NCBI GenBank assembly: GCA_009780995.1 | Contig: WQYY01000003.1 | Location: 1-34,945, forward strand | Reading direction: 5' to 3' | Source: Desulfuromonadales bacterium | GTDB lineage: Bacteria; Desulfobacterota; Desulfuromonadia; Geobacterales; DSM-12255 | Length of the DNA: 34,945 bases | Shown: positions 9,490-18,497 of the stretch, one piece after another | How positions within the stretch are numbered: the first letter of the stretch is position 1 | How the letters are laid out: every line of letters starts with the position of its first letter | Program-made: the position numbers and the translations under genes | The notes under the pieces: generated by a model | What the model was told of the DNA's origin: nothing | The model's input: the letters and a program-made list of their open reading frames with translations, nothing else | The model's database searches: none

Positions 9490-9637
9490 TTTGCCCATAG
9501 GGCATTCATATCAATAGAAAATAACATACACGATACCAGTAGTCCGTAGGACTTTAACAAAATCAAAACGTTGAAGTCCTACGGACTACATGAGTATGGT
9601 ACGATTTCCCTATTGATATGAATGCCCTACGGGCAAA
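9490..9637. repeat. Nested palindromic element with CATATCAATAG arms
   Basis: tttgcccatagggcattcatatcaatag ... ctattgatatgaatgccctacgggcaaa outer arms; gtagtccgtaggactttaac ... gttgaagtcctacggactac inner arms. Confidence 0.85.
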
Positions 9638-9688
9638 TCAAAAACCATCTTCACTATCCACGCTGGATTATGACCAAAAGCCGAAGTC

Positions 9689-9720
9689 AAAAAAGGCCCC
9701 GTCGGAGAACCGGCGGGGCT
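9689..9720 (-). terminator. Rho-independent terminator of the metallophosphoesterase gene
   Basis: On the minus strand agccccgccgg-ttct-ccgacggggcc followed by TTTTTT. Confidence 0.8.
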
Positions 9721-9757
9721 GAAGATAGTCAGATATGAGACTGGTTTCAAACCGTCA

Positions 9758-11092
9758 TTAATTTGCCCGTGGAGCAAGGGAAATAGTTCTGGAAACACCC
9801 CATGTTTTCGTATCCCAGAGATATTCCCGTACAGTCATATGTTTCGCACCGGCATCTATAGAGATTACCTGAAAAGAAAGCTTAGTTGGGTCAGGTGTAC
9901 TGGTACCAAGACCGGAAATATCCCCTTTCATAGGAGAGTCTACGCGGAACGTCGGGAGGCTGATGTCATTGTCCGGACCGGTAAAATCATAGAACTGGTT
10001 ATAATTGTCATGGCCGTTGAACCATGCCACGATGTTCTTGTGAGTCTTGAGCCAGGCGACCAATGCCCGCTGGTTGCCTAAAACCTGATATTCTACGCTA
10101 TTAGTGGGAGGATCAGAATACGGAGTAACTGAAGTAGGGGCTGGAGAAGTTGGCGGAATAAAGACATCGGAGATTACAGCTTCGAACATGTTAGTTGAGT
10201 TGATTGACATTGTACCGACCGGAAATGCAGCAGCCGGTGGGGTGTACGGGTTGGTGAGGATCTTGGCTTCAGCTTCCGGCGGAGCGTGGGTGAACAGGAC
10301 TACCGGCGTAGTTGGAGAAACCTTGGCCAGGTCAGCGTCAATTAAATTGCGGTTAATAGCATCAGGCCACATGCCAACGAAGAGGAAATGCACACCATTG
10401 ACGTCACGTGATGTCACGGTGCGATTTGCCGGAGTAGTGTAGCTAGCGCCGCCTGTCGTCATCCCTGCCGTATAATTGGCGGTATCGGCAAACTGTATCG
10501 GAGCGGAGGATCCAATAAAGGAAGCACTTGTCATTGATGTAGCAGGATTCATCATCAGGTTGTAGATGTTAGCATACGCAGTGGCGTCAAGTACGCTACC
10601 GGCCTTATAGTAACCGATGGAATCAGAAATTTCATGGTTACCTGGTGCCAAGTACAAGGGAGCCTGCTTACCGGAACGGTCAGTAACATCGAGCCGGGTG
10701 AAGTAGTCGGCCTGGAACTGAGCCCATATAGCCGCAGCAGGAGCGTTTTTATATGGGTATACTGCTCCTTCAGAACGGTTAATCGTATCGCCGGTGTGTG
10801 CAACGAAATCTACCTCTACAATAGACTGGCCGGCATTGACACCGTCGTCATTGGGGAGCTTAACGCCCTGTTGCTGCAAGCGGTCCATCTCGTCTATCAT
10901 GGCTTCGTTAACCTGCTGGGCGCTGCTCATCCCCGAAAACGCAACCCTCTTGAGACCGTAATGGGTATCAGACGTATAAAAGATTGTGGTAGTCTTGGCC
11001 GGAGATCCCGAATCGGAGCCACCGCATCCGGACAGGAGCAACGCCGTTACCAGCGCAACCAATGTAACTTTGAGACAAGAAACTAAACGCAT
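9758..11092 (-). CDS. Metallophosphoesterase, secreted lipoprotein
   Basis: Lipobox LLLSGCGGS; metallophosphoesterase-like motifs TSDTHYG, HTGDTIN, PGNHE, FTHAPPE, NGHDN. Confidence 0.85.
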   Translation of the reverse strand: MRLVSCLKVTLVALVTALLLSGCGGSDSGSPAKTTTIFYTSDTHYGLKRVAFSGMSSAQQVNEAMIDEMDRLQQQGVKLPNDDGVNAGQSIVEVDFVAHTGDTINRSEGAVYPYKNAPAAAIWAQFQADYFTRLDVTDRSGKQAPLYLAPGNHEISDSIGYYKAGSVLDATAYANIYNLMMNPATSMTSASFIGSSAPIQFADTANYTAGMTTGGASYTTPANRTVTSRDVNGVHFLFVGMWPDAINRNLIDADLAKVSPTTPVVLFTHAPPEAEAKILTNPYTPPAAAFPVGTMSINSTNMFEAVISDVFIPPTSPAPTSVTPYSDPPTNSVEYQVLGNQRALVAWLKTHKNIVAWFNGHDNYNQFYDFTGPDNDISLPTFRVDSPMKGDISGLGTSTPDPTKLSFQVISIDAGAKHMTVREYLWDTKTWGVSRTISLAPRAN

Positions 11093-11361
11093 TTTGCTTC
11101 CTCCTATTAAGTAATGTAAACAATTTATTTAATGAGTAGCATGCAATTGTTGCGGCACAACCTCTATTGGGCAACGATATGATTACAAAACAAAAAAAGA
11201 AGTCAGCAATCATAACGCCTGTAAACTCAGGCTATTCCTGGCTTCACAGATTTTCACGCCCTTAAACATTTACATTACCTAACCATAAATGATATAAAGT
11301 GAAAGTTTTACAATAATTTTATAGGGTTTCACAAACCTAATAACAGAGGATTTTGAGTTAT

Positions 11362-13641
11362 ATGCCAAAAAAAATGCTAATCAACGCCCTCCACCCCGAA
11401 GAATCAAGAGTTGCCATAGTTGACGAAAACGGGCGGTTGGTAGACCTTGATGTAGAAATCACCGATAAAAAACAGATCCGGGGTAACATATATAAAGGAA
11501 CTGTTATCCGTGTAGAGCCTTCTCTTCAGGCAGCTTTCGTTGATATCGGATTAAAAAAACCTGCCTTTTTGCAGATGGGAGAACTGCACCCTGATTTCTG
11601 GCAGTGGAGAGAAGATATTCCTGAAGACCAGAGGAAAAAACGCCCAAGAATTCAGGAAGTGTTAAAAAGAGGCCAGGAGCTTCTGGTACAGGTGGAAAAG
11701 GACGAGCGGGATTTAAAAGGCGCCGCAGTTACCACATATCTCTCCCTTCCGGGACGCTACATGGTTATTATGCCTGGGAACGGAACAACATCGGGTATAT
11801 CAAGAAAAGTTGAAGGCGAAACGGAACGTAAAAAACTTAAAGATATGGCGAAGGAACTGGATATACCTGAAAATATAGGCTACATCATTCGCACAGAGGC
11901 GGTAGGGCAAAACGTTGGAGAAATTCAGAAAGACCTGGATAATCTGGTTAATCGTTATAACAGTATTCGCGATGAGTGGGAAAAGAGCGGCTCTCCTAAA
12001 CTTATATATCAGGAACACCCTGTTGTTATAAGGACAATAAGGGATTATTTCAACGCTGACATTAATGAAGTTTTGGTCGACAGCAAAGAGGTCTTCAAAG
12101 AGACAAAAGAGTTTTTTAAAGAGATAATGCCTAAATTTGTACGGCGTCTTAAACTCCACCAGGAAAAACGCCCTATTTTCTCAAAATTTCAAATTGAAGA
12201 GCAGATTGACCAGATTTATGAAAAGAGAGTACCCCTTAAATCCGGCGGCTCACTGATTATTGAACCAACAGAAGCCCTTGTCTCCATTGATGTAAACTCA
12301 GGAAAATCCATAGCTGAAAAGAGAGTAGAAGATACCGCCTTTCATACAAATATGGAAGCGGCAGAAGAGGCAGCCAGACAACTGCGTCTCAGAGACCTTG
12401 GCGGGCTTATTGTGCTGGATTTCATAGATATGCAGGAGATGAAGCATATAAAAGAAGTTGAAGGAAAACTAAAGGAAGCTTTAAAAGGTGATAAAGCCAG
12501 GGTAACCGTGGGGCGTATATCACAATTCGGCATGTTGGAGATGTCCAGGCAGAGAATAAAACAGACTCTTGAGCAGGGAAGTATTCTTGACTGCCCCCAT
12601 TGCAACGGACGAGGAAAAGTCAAAGGAGTGGAGAGCATGGCTCTCTCTTTCCTGAGAAAGGTGCATGCCTCAGCAGCAAAAGGTAACGCTACCGAAGTTC
12701 GTGGCGGTCTCCCTCTTGAAGTCGCATATTATCTGTTAAACCGGAAAAAGAGAGAGCTTGCCCAAATAGAAAATGATTACGACATCTCAATTACAATAAA
12801 AGGGAAACCTTCTTTCCTTATGAACCAGCTTGAGCTGGAAGTTATCAAAAAAGAGAAACCTAAAGAACAAAAAGAAGAAGATAAGCCTTCTGAGCAGAAA
12901 GCCGAAGCAGATGTTAAGCCTGAAACCGCTGTTGAAGAGGCTAAACAGGAGCAGCCTTCCAAGAAAAAAACAAAAGGTAAAAAGTCCAAGCCGGAAGTTG
13001 CTACAACCGGTTTGAAAGCAGAAGGAGAAGAAAAGCCTCTGAGCACAGTATCGGAAACCCCTGCAGAAGATGAGCTCCCTGTAGAAAAAGGGGAAGAAAC
13101 TCCGGAAGCACCGAAGAAGAAAAGGAGACGCAGGCGTCATAAAAAGCCCAACGCCGGACTCAATACGCCGGAAGTAGCTACAACAACGGAAGAAAGCAGT
13201 GAAAGTCTTCCAAATACAGAACCGGCAAGTCAGCCTGTTGAATCAGAGGAAAAAACGGAACAGAAAGAAGATCCGGCTAAAAAGAAAAAATACCGTAACA
13301 GAAAACATTTTTCTAAAAAGTCTGATAAAGAGGCTGTTCAGGAAGCAGCGACCGTTGCCAATGAAACAGAAACTGGTTCAGATCCTGTAACAGCTGAAAC
13401 GGAAACAAAAACAGGAAAAAAACGGCCTGCTACAAGAAATAAGAAAATTTCCGCTTCTCAAAAGCCGGAGGAAAAAACGGAAAAGAAAGATTCTGAAAGC
13501 GTCAAACCAAAAAAGGCAAAAAAGAACGTCAACTCTGAGGAGACTGCTGAATTGGCTAATTTAACAGATTCCGATGAAACGACAAGGAAGAAAAGGCCGC
13601 AAAACCGGAGCAAAAAACCGTCAGCGAAAAAGGAAGAGTAA
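11362..13641 (+). CDS. Ribonuclease E/G family protein (listed ORF starts at an upstream TTG, 11353)
   Basis: S1-like N-terminus GNIYKGTVIRVEPSLQAAFVDIG, IDVNSG, GGLIVLDFIDM, CPHCNGRGKV; low-complexity K/E-rich C-terminus; agagga RBS before the ATG at 11362. Confidence 0.9.
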   Translation: MPKKMLINALHPEESRVAIVDENGRLVDLDVEITDKKQIRGNIYKGTVIRVEPSLQAAFVDIGLKKPAFLQMGELHPDFWQWREDIPEDQRKKRPRIQEVLKRGQELLVQVEKDERDLKGAAVTTYLSLPGRYMVIMPGNGTTSGISRKVEGETERKKLKDMAKELDIPENIGYIIRTEAVGQNVGEIQKDLDNLVNRYNSIRDEWEKSGSPKLIYQEHPVVIRTIRDYFNADINEVLVDSKEVFKETKEFFKEIMPKFVRRLKLHQEKRPIFSKFQIEEQIDQIYEKRVPLKSGGSLIIEPTEALVSIDVNSGKSIAEKRVEDTAFHTNMEAAEEAARQLRLRDLGGLIVLDFIDMQEMKHIKEVEGKLKEALKGDKARVTVGRISQFGMLEMSRQRIKQTLEQGSILDCPHCNGRGKVKGVESMALSFLRKVHASAAKGNATEVRGGLPLEVAYYLLNRKKRELAQIENDYDISITIKGKPSFLMNQLELEVIKKEKPKEQKEEDKPSEQKAEADVKPETAVEEAKQEQPSKKKTKGKKSKPEVATTGLKAEGEEKPLSTVSETPAEDELPVEKGEETPEAPKKKRRRRRHKKPNAGLNTPEVATTTEESSESLPNTEPASQPVESEEKTEQKEDPAKKKKYRNRKHFSKKSDKEAVQEAATVANETETGSDPVTAETETKTGKKRPATRNKKISASQKPEEKTEKKDSESVKPKKAKKNVNSEETAELANLTDSDETTRKKRPQNRSKKPSAKKEE

Positions 13642-13751
13642 TTCTTTAATAGCTTCATCACTCAGAATTAATTCAGGGGGGCTTGAAGCCCTGAACAATT
13701 TTGCATTTCCCGTAGACGAGTTGAAGAGGAAGACAGCGGAAAATTAAGGCA

Positions 13752-15122
13752 ATGAGAAGCGAAAGAAAAAATTCCCCTCCTGTGGAGGGGTGCCCGAAGG
13801 GCGGGGTGGTTGCTCCTGTAGAGGAGGCGTCCGACTTGCCCACTAGCAGGCAAGAGAATGGGGTAGCTAAATCCTCTAAAAGAACCCTTAAAAATTATAA
13901 TTCCCTGCCCTATAACCCCAAGCTAAAAGAACGCGCAAAAGAACTTCGCAAGGCTGGAAACCTTTCCGAAGTACTGCTATGGCAACAATTAAAGAATGGA
14001 CAATTTAAAGGTTTTGATTTTGACAGGCAAAAAATCATAGGGAATTACATTGTAGACTTTTATTGTACCAATAACAATGTAGTGATAGAGATAGACGGCG
14101 TTTCACATGACTATAAAGTTGCATATGATATGGAGCGTGATGCTTTTCTGTCAGGCCTTGGTTTAACTGTTATTCATATAGACGATGCGTCGGTTAAACA
14201 GAATTTAGCCGGAGTTATGGCTATGCTTAGTAACCACCCCGCCCTTCGGGCACCCCTCCACAGGAGGGGAATTTCCCAAAGAAAGCCTGTATGGCTCAGG
14301 AAAAAGATTAACCTGGCTGAAAACAGGGAGATGGAAGACCTTCTGAAAGGACTTAATCTCAATACAGTCTGCCAGCAAGCTTCCTGCCCTAATATATCCG
14401 AATGTTTCAGCAAAAAGCAGGCTACTTTTTTAATTATGGGTAAAGAGTGCACCCGTAAATGTACTTTTTGCAATATATCACAGGAAATGCCCAGCCCACT
14501 GGACAGCGGCGAGCCAAAAAGAGTGGCAGAAGCCGTTATAAAGCTAAACCTATCGCACGTTGTAATTACAAGCCCCACAAGAGATGATTTAACTGACGGA
14601 GGGGCCGCCCACTTCGCCATAACTGTAGATGCCATAAGAAGTGACTCAATTAATACAAAAATCGAACTCCTTATTCCGGATTTTGGCGGAAATATTGACT
14701 CCCTTAAAACCGTTCTTTCAAGTCAGCCGGATATAATTGCCCATAATATTGAGACAGTGCCAAGACTTTATAAAATACGTAACGGAGCGGATTACAAGCG
14801 CTCCTTAGACATTTTACGCCGCTCAAAAACTATGGCACCAGAAATACCGTGTAAATCAGGTATAATGCTGGGACTTGGGGAAAAAGAAGATGAAATAATT
14901 GATACTATAAGAGATATAGCCGAAACAGGCTGCGATTATCTGAGTATAGGCCAGTACCTCCCGCCAAGCAAAGCGCATACCCCTGTTATGGAATTTATAA
15001 CGCCAGCGAAATTTGCGGAATTTAAAGGAAAAGCTATGACACTTGGTTTTGAACATGTAGAAAGCGCCCCTTATGTAAGAAGCTCATATCATGCCAAACA
15101 GTACGGAAAAGCGGATAACTAA
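13752..15122 (+). CDS. lipA: Lipoyl synthase with an in-frame N-terminal DUF559 nuclease-domain insertion
   Basis: LipA motifs TVCQQASCPNISECF (CX4CX5C), CTRKCTFC radical SAM, C-terminal RSSYHA; residues about 50-160 are DUF559 (LPYNPKLKERAKELRKAGNLSEVLLWQQLKN...DFDRQKIIGNYIVDFYCTNNNVVIEIDG). Confidence 0.88.
   Translation: MRSERKNSPPVEGCPKGGVVAPVEEASDLPTSRQENGVAKSSKRTLKNYNSLPYNPKLKERAKELRKAGNLSEVLLWQQLKNGQFKGFDFDRQKIIGNYIVDFYCTNNNVVIEIDGVSHDYKVAYDMERDAFLSGLGLTVIHIDDASVKQNLAGVMAMLSNHPALRAPLHRRGISQRKPVWLRKKINLAENREMEDLLKGLNLNTVCQQASCPNISECFSKKQATFLIMGKECTRKCTFCNISQEMPSPLDSGEPKRVAEAVIKLNLSHVVITSPTRDDLTDGGAAHFAITVDAIRSDSINTKIELLIPDFGGNIDSLKTVLSSQPDIIAHNIETVPRLYKIRNGADYKRSLDILRRSKTMAPEIPCKSGIMLGLGEKEDEIIDTIRDIAETGCDYLSIGQYLPPSKAHTPVMEFITPAKFAEFKGKAMTLGFEHVESAPYVRSSYHAKQYGKADN
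13769..13811 (+). repeat. Left 43-bp terminal inverted repeat
   Basis: aaattcccctcctgtggaggggtgcccgaagggcggggtggtt. Confidence 0.9.
14232..14274 (-). repeat. Right 43-bp terminal inverted repeat
   Basis: aaccaccccgcccttcgggcacccctccacaggaggggaattt is the exact reverse complement of 13769-13811. Confidence 0.9.
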
Positions 15123-15226
15123 CCTTTAAATAACAACTTTATGTTGACATAAAGCTATTTTTACAATAAATTTCGTAATTATTTCGTATACATCACTTTT
15201 CAGGCTCTTAGAGGAGAATTCGATCT

Positions 15227-15679
15227 ATGAAGTTTGTCACTCTTGAAGAAGTCATAAAATTTGCCGTAGAGCGTGAAGACGACGCGTATAAGCTTTATAA
15301 ACATGCTGCAGAAATTACCACCAGTATATCCGCCAGAAAAATGTTTGAAGAGCTTGCAACAGAAGAAGCAGGCCATAAGGTCGTTTTCAGTAAATTTAAC
15401 GCGGAAAAGGCAGCAGAATATAAAAAAATTCAATTAACTGATATGAAAATAAGCCAGTACCTTGTTAATGTACCATTCAAACCTAATATGACATATCAGG
15501 AGATCCTTATATTCGCCATGAAAGCCGAAGAAGCAGCATACAAACTGTACGAAGCGGCAGCGGCAGAAGTAGAGGATCCGAAACTCAAAAATGTACTCCT
15601 TGTATTCGCAGATGTTGAAAAAGCTCACAAACTCAAAATTGAAAATTTGTATGATGAGCATGTTCTGACAGAAGGCTAA
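15227..15679 (+). CDS. Rubrerythrin/ferritin-like domain protein
   Basis: Two E..Y/EEAGH-like helices: AVEREDDAYKLYKHAAE, ELATEEAGHKVVF, AMKAEEAAYKLYEAAAAE, ADVEKAHKLKIE. Confidence 0.85.
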   Translation: MKFVTLEEVIKFAVEREDDAYKLYKHAAEITTSISARKMFEELATEEAGHKVVFSKFNAEKAAEYKKIQLTDMKISQYLVNVPFKPNMTYQEILIFAMKAEEAAYKLYEAAAAEVEDPKLKNVLLVFADVEKAHKLKIENLYDEHVLTEG

Positions 15680-15698
15680 AATTTCGGCTTATATTTAA

Positions 15699-15734
15699 TA
15701 AAAAAGCGGTTGCTTAAAGGCTACCGCTTTTTTT
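15699..15734 (+). terminator. Rho-independent terminator
   Basis: aaaaaagcggt-tgcttaaaggct-accgctttttttt. Confidence 0.8.
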
Positions 15735-15793
15735 GTAGCTTACGACATAAACTATATAAACCTGCTTCAATCCGTATCATGGAGTTCCATACT

Positions 15794-17005
15794 ATGAACA
15801 GTTACAGAATTGTATTAGCTGGCAAACTCAGCGAAGGTACTGACGCGGAAACAGCTATAATTCAATTTATGAAGCTCACTCGTATTGACCGTACAAAGGC
15901 GGAGAAGCTGCTTACTTCAGGCAACTCCATAGTAATAAAGAAAAACATAGATAAAGAAACAGGAGAGAAAATTATAAACGCCCTGACAAAGATCGGGGTA
16001 GACGCTATACTGATTGATGAGCCTTCGCCAAAATTTGAAGCCGCTCTGCCTATTGATAACTTTGAGAACGAACCTTCGGTGCAGACTCCACCCACCGTCG
16101 GTAATCTAACCAACGCAGAGAATACCCGTGTACCATTCCGCCCGCCGGCATACATTCCTTCCAGTAGCAATCTCACTTCAAAATCGGGCTCAGGATCTTC
16201 CGCAGAATTCAGAATTGTTCCTGCCGGTAATGCCATACGATGGTTTGAGGCGGCATTTAAAATGTTTTTTGAAGAGCCATGGCGTTGGCCGCTTATGTTT
16301 ATTATAGTAACGGCAATATATCTTGTAATTGGCTTTGTTTTTGGCTCTATACCCGGGCCAGGGGCACTCTTTGGCACACTCTTTTCTTATGCAATAGGGC
16401 AAACCTCACTTGGCGCAATTATGATTGCCGCTTCAACTCAGCAAGATAGTCTTAAAATAGGAAATCTTCTTCTCGTATTTCAGCGAAAATGGCGGGAATT
16501 ATGGCGAGTAGGCGCTTTCCAATGTATTATCAGTCTCATTGTAGCTACAGTAATGGTGATTCTTTTCTTTATACTTGCTCCCAAATTCGATCCCCATAAT
16601 CATAAAGAAGTAGTAGCTGCCATACTTGCTGTTTTATTGGCAAATCCTGTTATAGTTATAATTTTTCTTTTAACTGCATTCATTATAAAGATTCTTTGCT
16701 TAATGGCATTCTACTTTGCTCCCGCTCTTATTACTCTTAGAAACCGCGACGCGTTAGAGAGCGTGCGTATAAGTTTTAAAGCTGTTCTTAGGAACTGGGC
16801 GGCATTTGTCATCGCCGGAATTATAATAACACTCTTTCTTATAGCAATATTTGGCATTATAGTAGGTATTACAATCGCGACACATGGGTCTTCTACACTG
16901 TTACCAATCTTATATCTCGCATTAATACTGCTAATACTGCCATTATCTATTGTAATATCACCAGTTATATATACCAGTTTTGAGGATATATTTTATATTG
17001 AGTAA
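15794..17005 (+). CDS. BPSS1780-like membrane protein with N-terminal ~75-aa domain (paralog 1)
   Basis: RIVPAGNAIRWFEAAFKMFFEEPWRWP, YFAPALITLRNRDALESVRISFKAVLRNW, YTSFEDIFYIE; start reassigned from 15710, which lies inside the terminator. Confidence 0.7.
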   Translation: MNSYRIVLAGKLSEGTDAETAIIQFMKLTRIDRTKAEKLLTSGNSIVIKKNIDKETGEKIINALTKIGVDAILIDEPSPKFEAALPIDNFENEPSVQTPPTVGNLTNAENTRVPFRPPAYIPSSSNLTSKSGSGSSAEFRIVPAGNAIRWFEAAFKMFFEEPWRWPLMFIIVTAIYLVIGFVFGSIPGPGALFGTLFSYAIGQTSLGAIMIAASTQQDSLKIGNLLLVFQRKWRELWRVGAFQCIISLIVATVMVILFFILAPKFDPHNHKEVVAAILAVLLANPVIVIIFLLTAFIIKILCLMAFYFAPALITLRNRDALESVRISFKAVLRNWAAFVIAGIIITLFLIAIFGIIVGITIATHGSSTLLPILYLALILLILPLSIVISPVIYTSFEDIFYIE

Positions 17006-17029
17006 AAAGCATACTAGGGAGTACATACT

Positions 17030-18259
17030 ATGAACAGCTACAGAGTTGTATTAGCCGGAAAACTCGTGGAAGGCAGTGGCGCAGAAACAGCTATTACACA
17101 ATTTATGCAGCTTACGAATACCAACCGGCCGGAAGCGGAAAATCTGCTTACTTCAGGAAAGCCCACAGTAATAAAGAAAAACATAGATAAGGAAACAGGA
17201 GAGAGGTATATAAACACCCTGACAAATATCGGGATAGTAGTTGAGCTGATTGACGAACCGGAATCTGAGGGTACTTTACCTATTGATAATTCCGGAAATC
17301 AACCTCCGGCATACACTCCTCCCACAGGCAATCTTACTCAAAAACCAGTTTTGGAGCCTCTCCCTGCGGAGTTCAGAGTTGTTCCTGCCGGTAATGCCAT
17401 GCAGTGGCTGCGGTCAGCATATAAAATGTTTTCTGAAGAGCCATGGCGCTGGCCGTTTATTTATATTATATATATGGCAATAATATTGGTACTTGCTCTT
17501 GTCCCGTTTTTAGGCTCTCTGGTAGTACAACTAAGCGGACCAATCTTTATTGGCGCGATTATGATTGCCGCTTCAACTCAGAAAGATGGCCTTAAAGTGG
17601 GAAACCTCTTCCTTGTATTTCAGCAAAGATGGCAGGAATTGATACTGTTAGCAATTTTTGGAATTGTTGCCACTTTAATTACACTTATACCAATGATAAT
17701 TCCATTCGGCATGATGTTTACCAAATTAATCGCTATTGGAAACAGTTTTAACCCCAATAATCAAAAAGAAGTAGCAGATGCTATGCTTGGTATTATATTG
17801 GCAAACCCTGTTACAGTTGTAATCTCTTTTTTAATTTATTTCATCATACTGGCTCTTTGGCTAATGGCATATTACTTTGCTCCAGCTCTTATCACGCTCA
17901 GAAACCGTGGTGCGTGGGAGAGTATATGTATGAGTTTTAAAGCAACCCTTAAGAACTGGAAACCATTCCTTGTCGCTGGAATTGTAATCCCACTCCTTTT
18001 GATAGTAGCAATTGTGATTATAAGTGCCATTATTACAGGTATTATAGTGGGTATTGCCTTTGCAACAAAGGCAACACATAGTGATGGGAGCACAGTTATC
18101 GTATTATCTACTATACTTGGAATAATTTTATGTTTCGTATTAATGATACCATTAATGAGTATACTAACCCTGTTTCAATACACCAGTTTTGAGGATATTT
18201 TTTATATTGAAGAAAAAGAGGAAGTGGCAGCGGAGAACGACACGCCAATTATTGCCTAA
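17030..18259 (+). CDS. BPSS1780-like membrane protein with N-terminal ~75-aa domain (paralog 2)
   Basis: Tandem paralog of 15794-17005 along its full length; same NSYRVVLAGKL N-terminus and YTSFEDIFYIE C-terminus. Confidence 0.7.
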   Translation: MNSYRVVLAGKLVEGSGAETAITQFMQLTNTNRPEAENLLTSGKPTVIKKNIDKETGERYINTLTNIGIVVELIDEPESEGTLPIDNSGNQPPAYTPPTGNLTQKPVLEPLPAEFRVVPAGNAMQWLRSAYKMFSEEPWRWPFIYIIYMAIILVLALVPFLGSLVVQLSGPIFIGAIMIAASTQKDGLKVGNLFLVFQQRWQELILLAIFGIVATLITLIPMIIPFGMMFTKLIAIGNSFNPNNQKEVADAMLGIILANPVTVVISFLIYFIILALWLMAYYFAPALITLRNRGAWESICMSFKATLKNWKPFLVAGIVIPLLLIVAIVIISAIITGIIVGIAFATKATHSDGSTVIVLSTILGIILCFVLMIPLMSILTLFQYTSFEDIFYIEEKEEVAAENDTPIIA

Positions 18260-18288
18260 TCCTACGAGTAATCGGAGAATTAGGCAAT
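18251..18288. repeat. ATTGCCTAAT / ATTAGGCAAT inverted repeat 1 (18-nt loop)
   Basis: Perfect 10-bp arms 18251-18260 and 18279-18288, overlapping the stop codon of the upstream CDS. Confidence 0.8.
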
Positions 18289-18385
18289 ACAAATATTATT
18301 GTAATATATGATTCTAATTCTCTATTAGCTCAGGTATTACTGCATCTAGTAGAAATTATACCATGGGGAAAGCTGTTAAGATATA

Positions 18386-18423
18386 ATTGCCTAATTGTAT
18401 AAGCAGCAAGAGGATTAGGCAAT
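18386..18423. repeat. ATTGCCTAAT / ATTAGGCAAT inverted repeat 2 (18-nt loop)
   Basis: Same 10-bp arms and same loop length with a different loop sequence. Confidence 0.8.
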
Positions 18424-18444
18424 AAATTTGCGGTTGCATTTTAT

Positions 18445-18497
18445 GTAGGGGCGCACAGTGTGCGCCAGATTATTGGGCGGTCAATAACCGCCCCTAC
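18445..18497. repeat. GTAGGGGCG family multi-hairpin (copy F)
   Basis: gtaggggcgcacagtgtgcgccagattattgggcggtcaataaccgcccctac. Confidence 0.8.

Larger units (their letters stand above)
13769..14277 (+). mobile_element. Putative DUF559-encoding palindrome-bounded insertion element within lipA
   Basis: Perfect 43-bp inverted repeats at both ends, flanking AAAGAAA (13762-13768 and 14278-14284); excision of 516 bp restores the lipA frame and a canonical N-terminus. Confidence 0.75.

Noticed and set aside
10634-11086. 150-aa plus-strand ORF
   Set aside because: Antisense to the well-supported metallophosphoesterase; no recognisable domain.
12777-13140. Antisense ORFs opposite the RNase E/G C-terminus
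   Set aside because: Low-complexity mirror of the K/E-rich tail.
13669-13696. Hairpin ttcaggggggcttgaagccctgaa after the RNase E/G gene
   Set aside because: Plausible terminator but no clear T-run; not strong enough to list as a feature.
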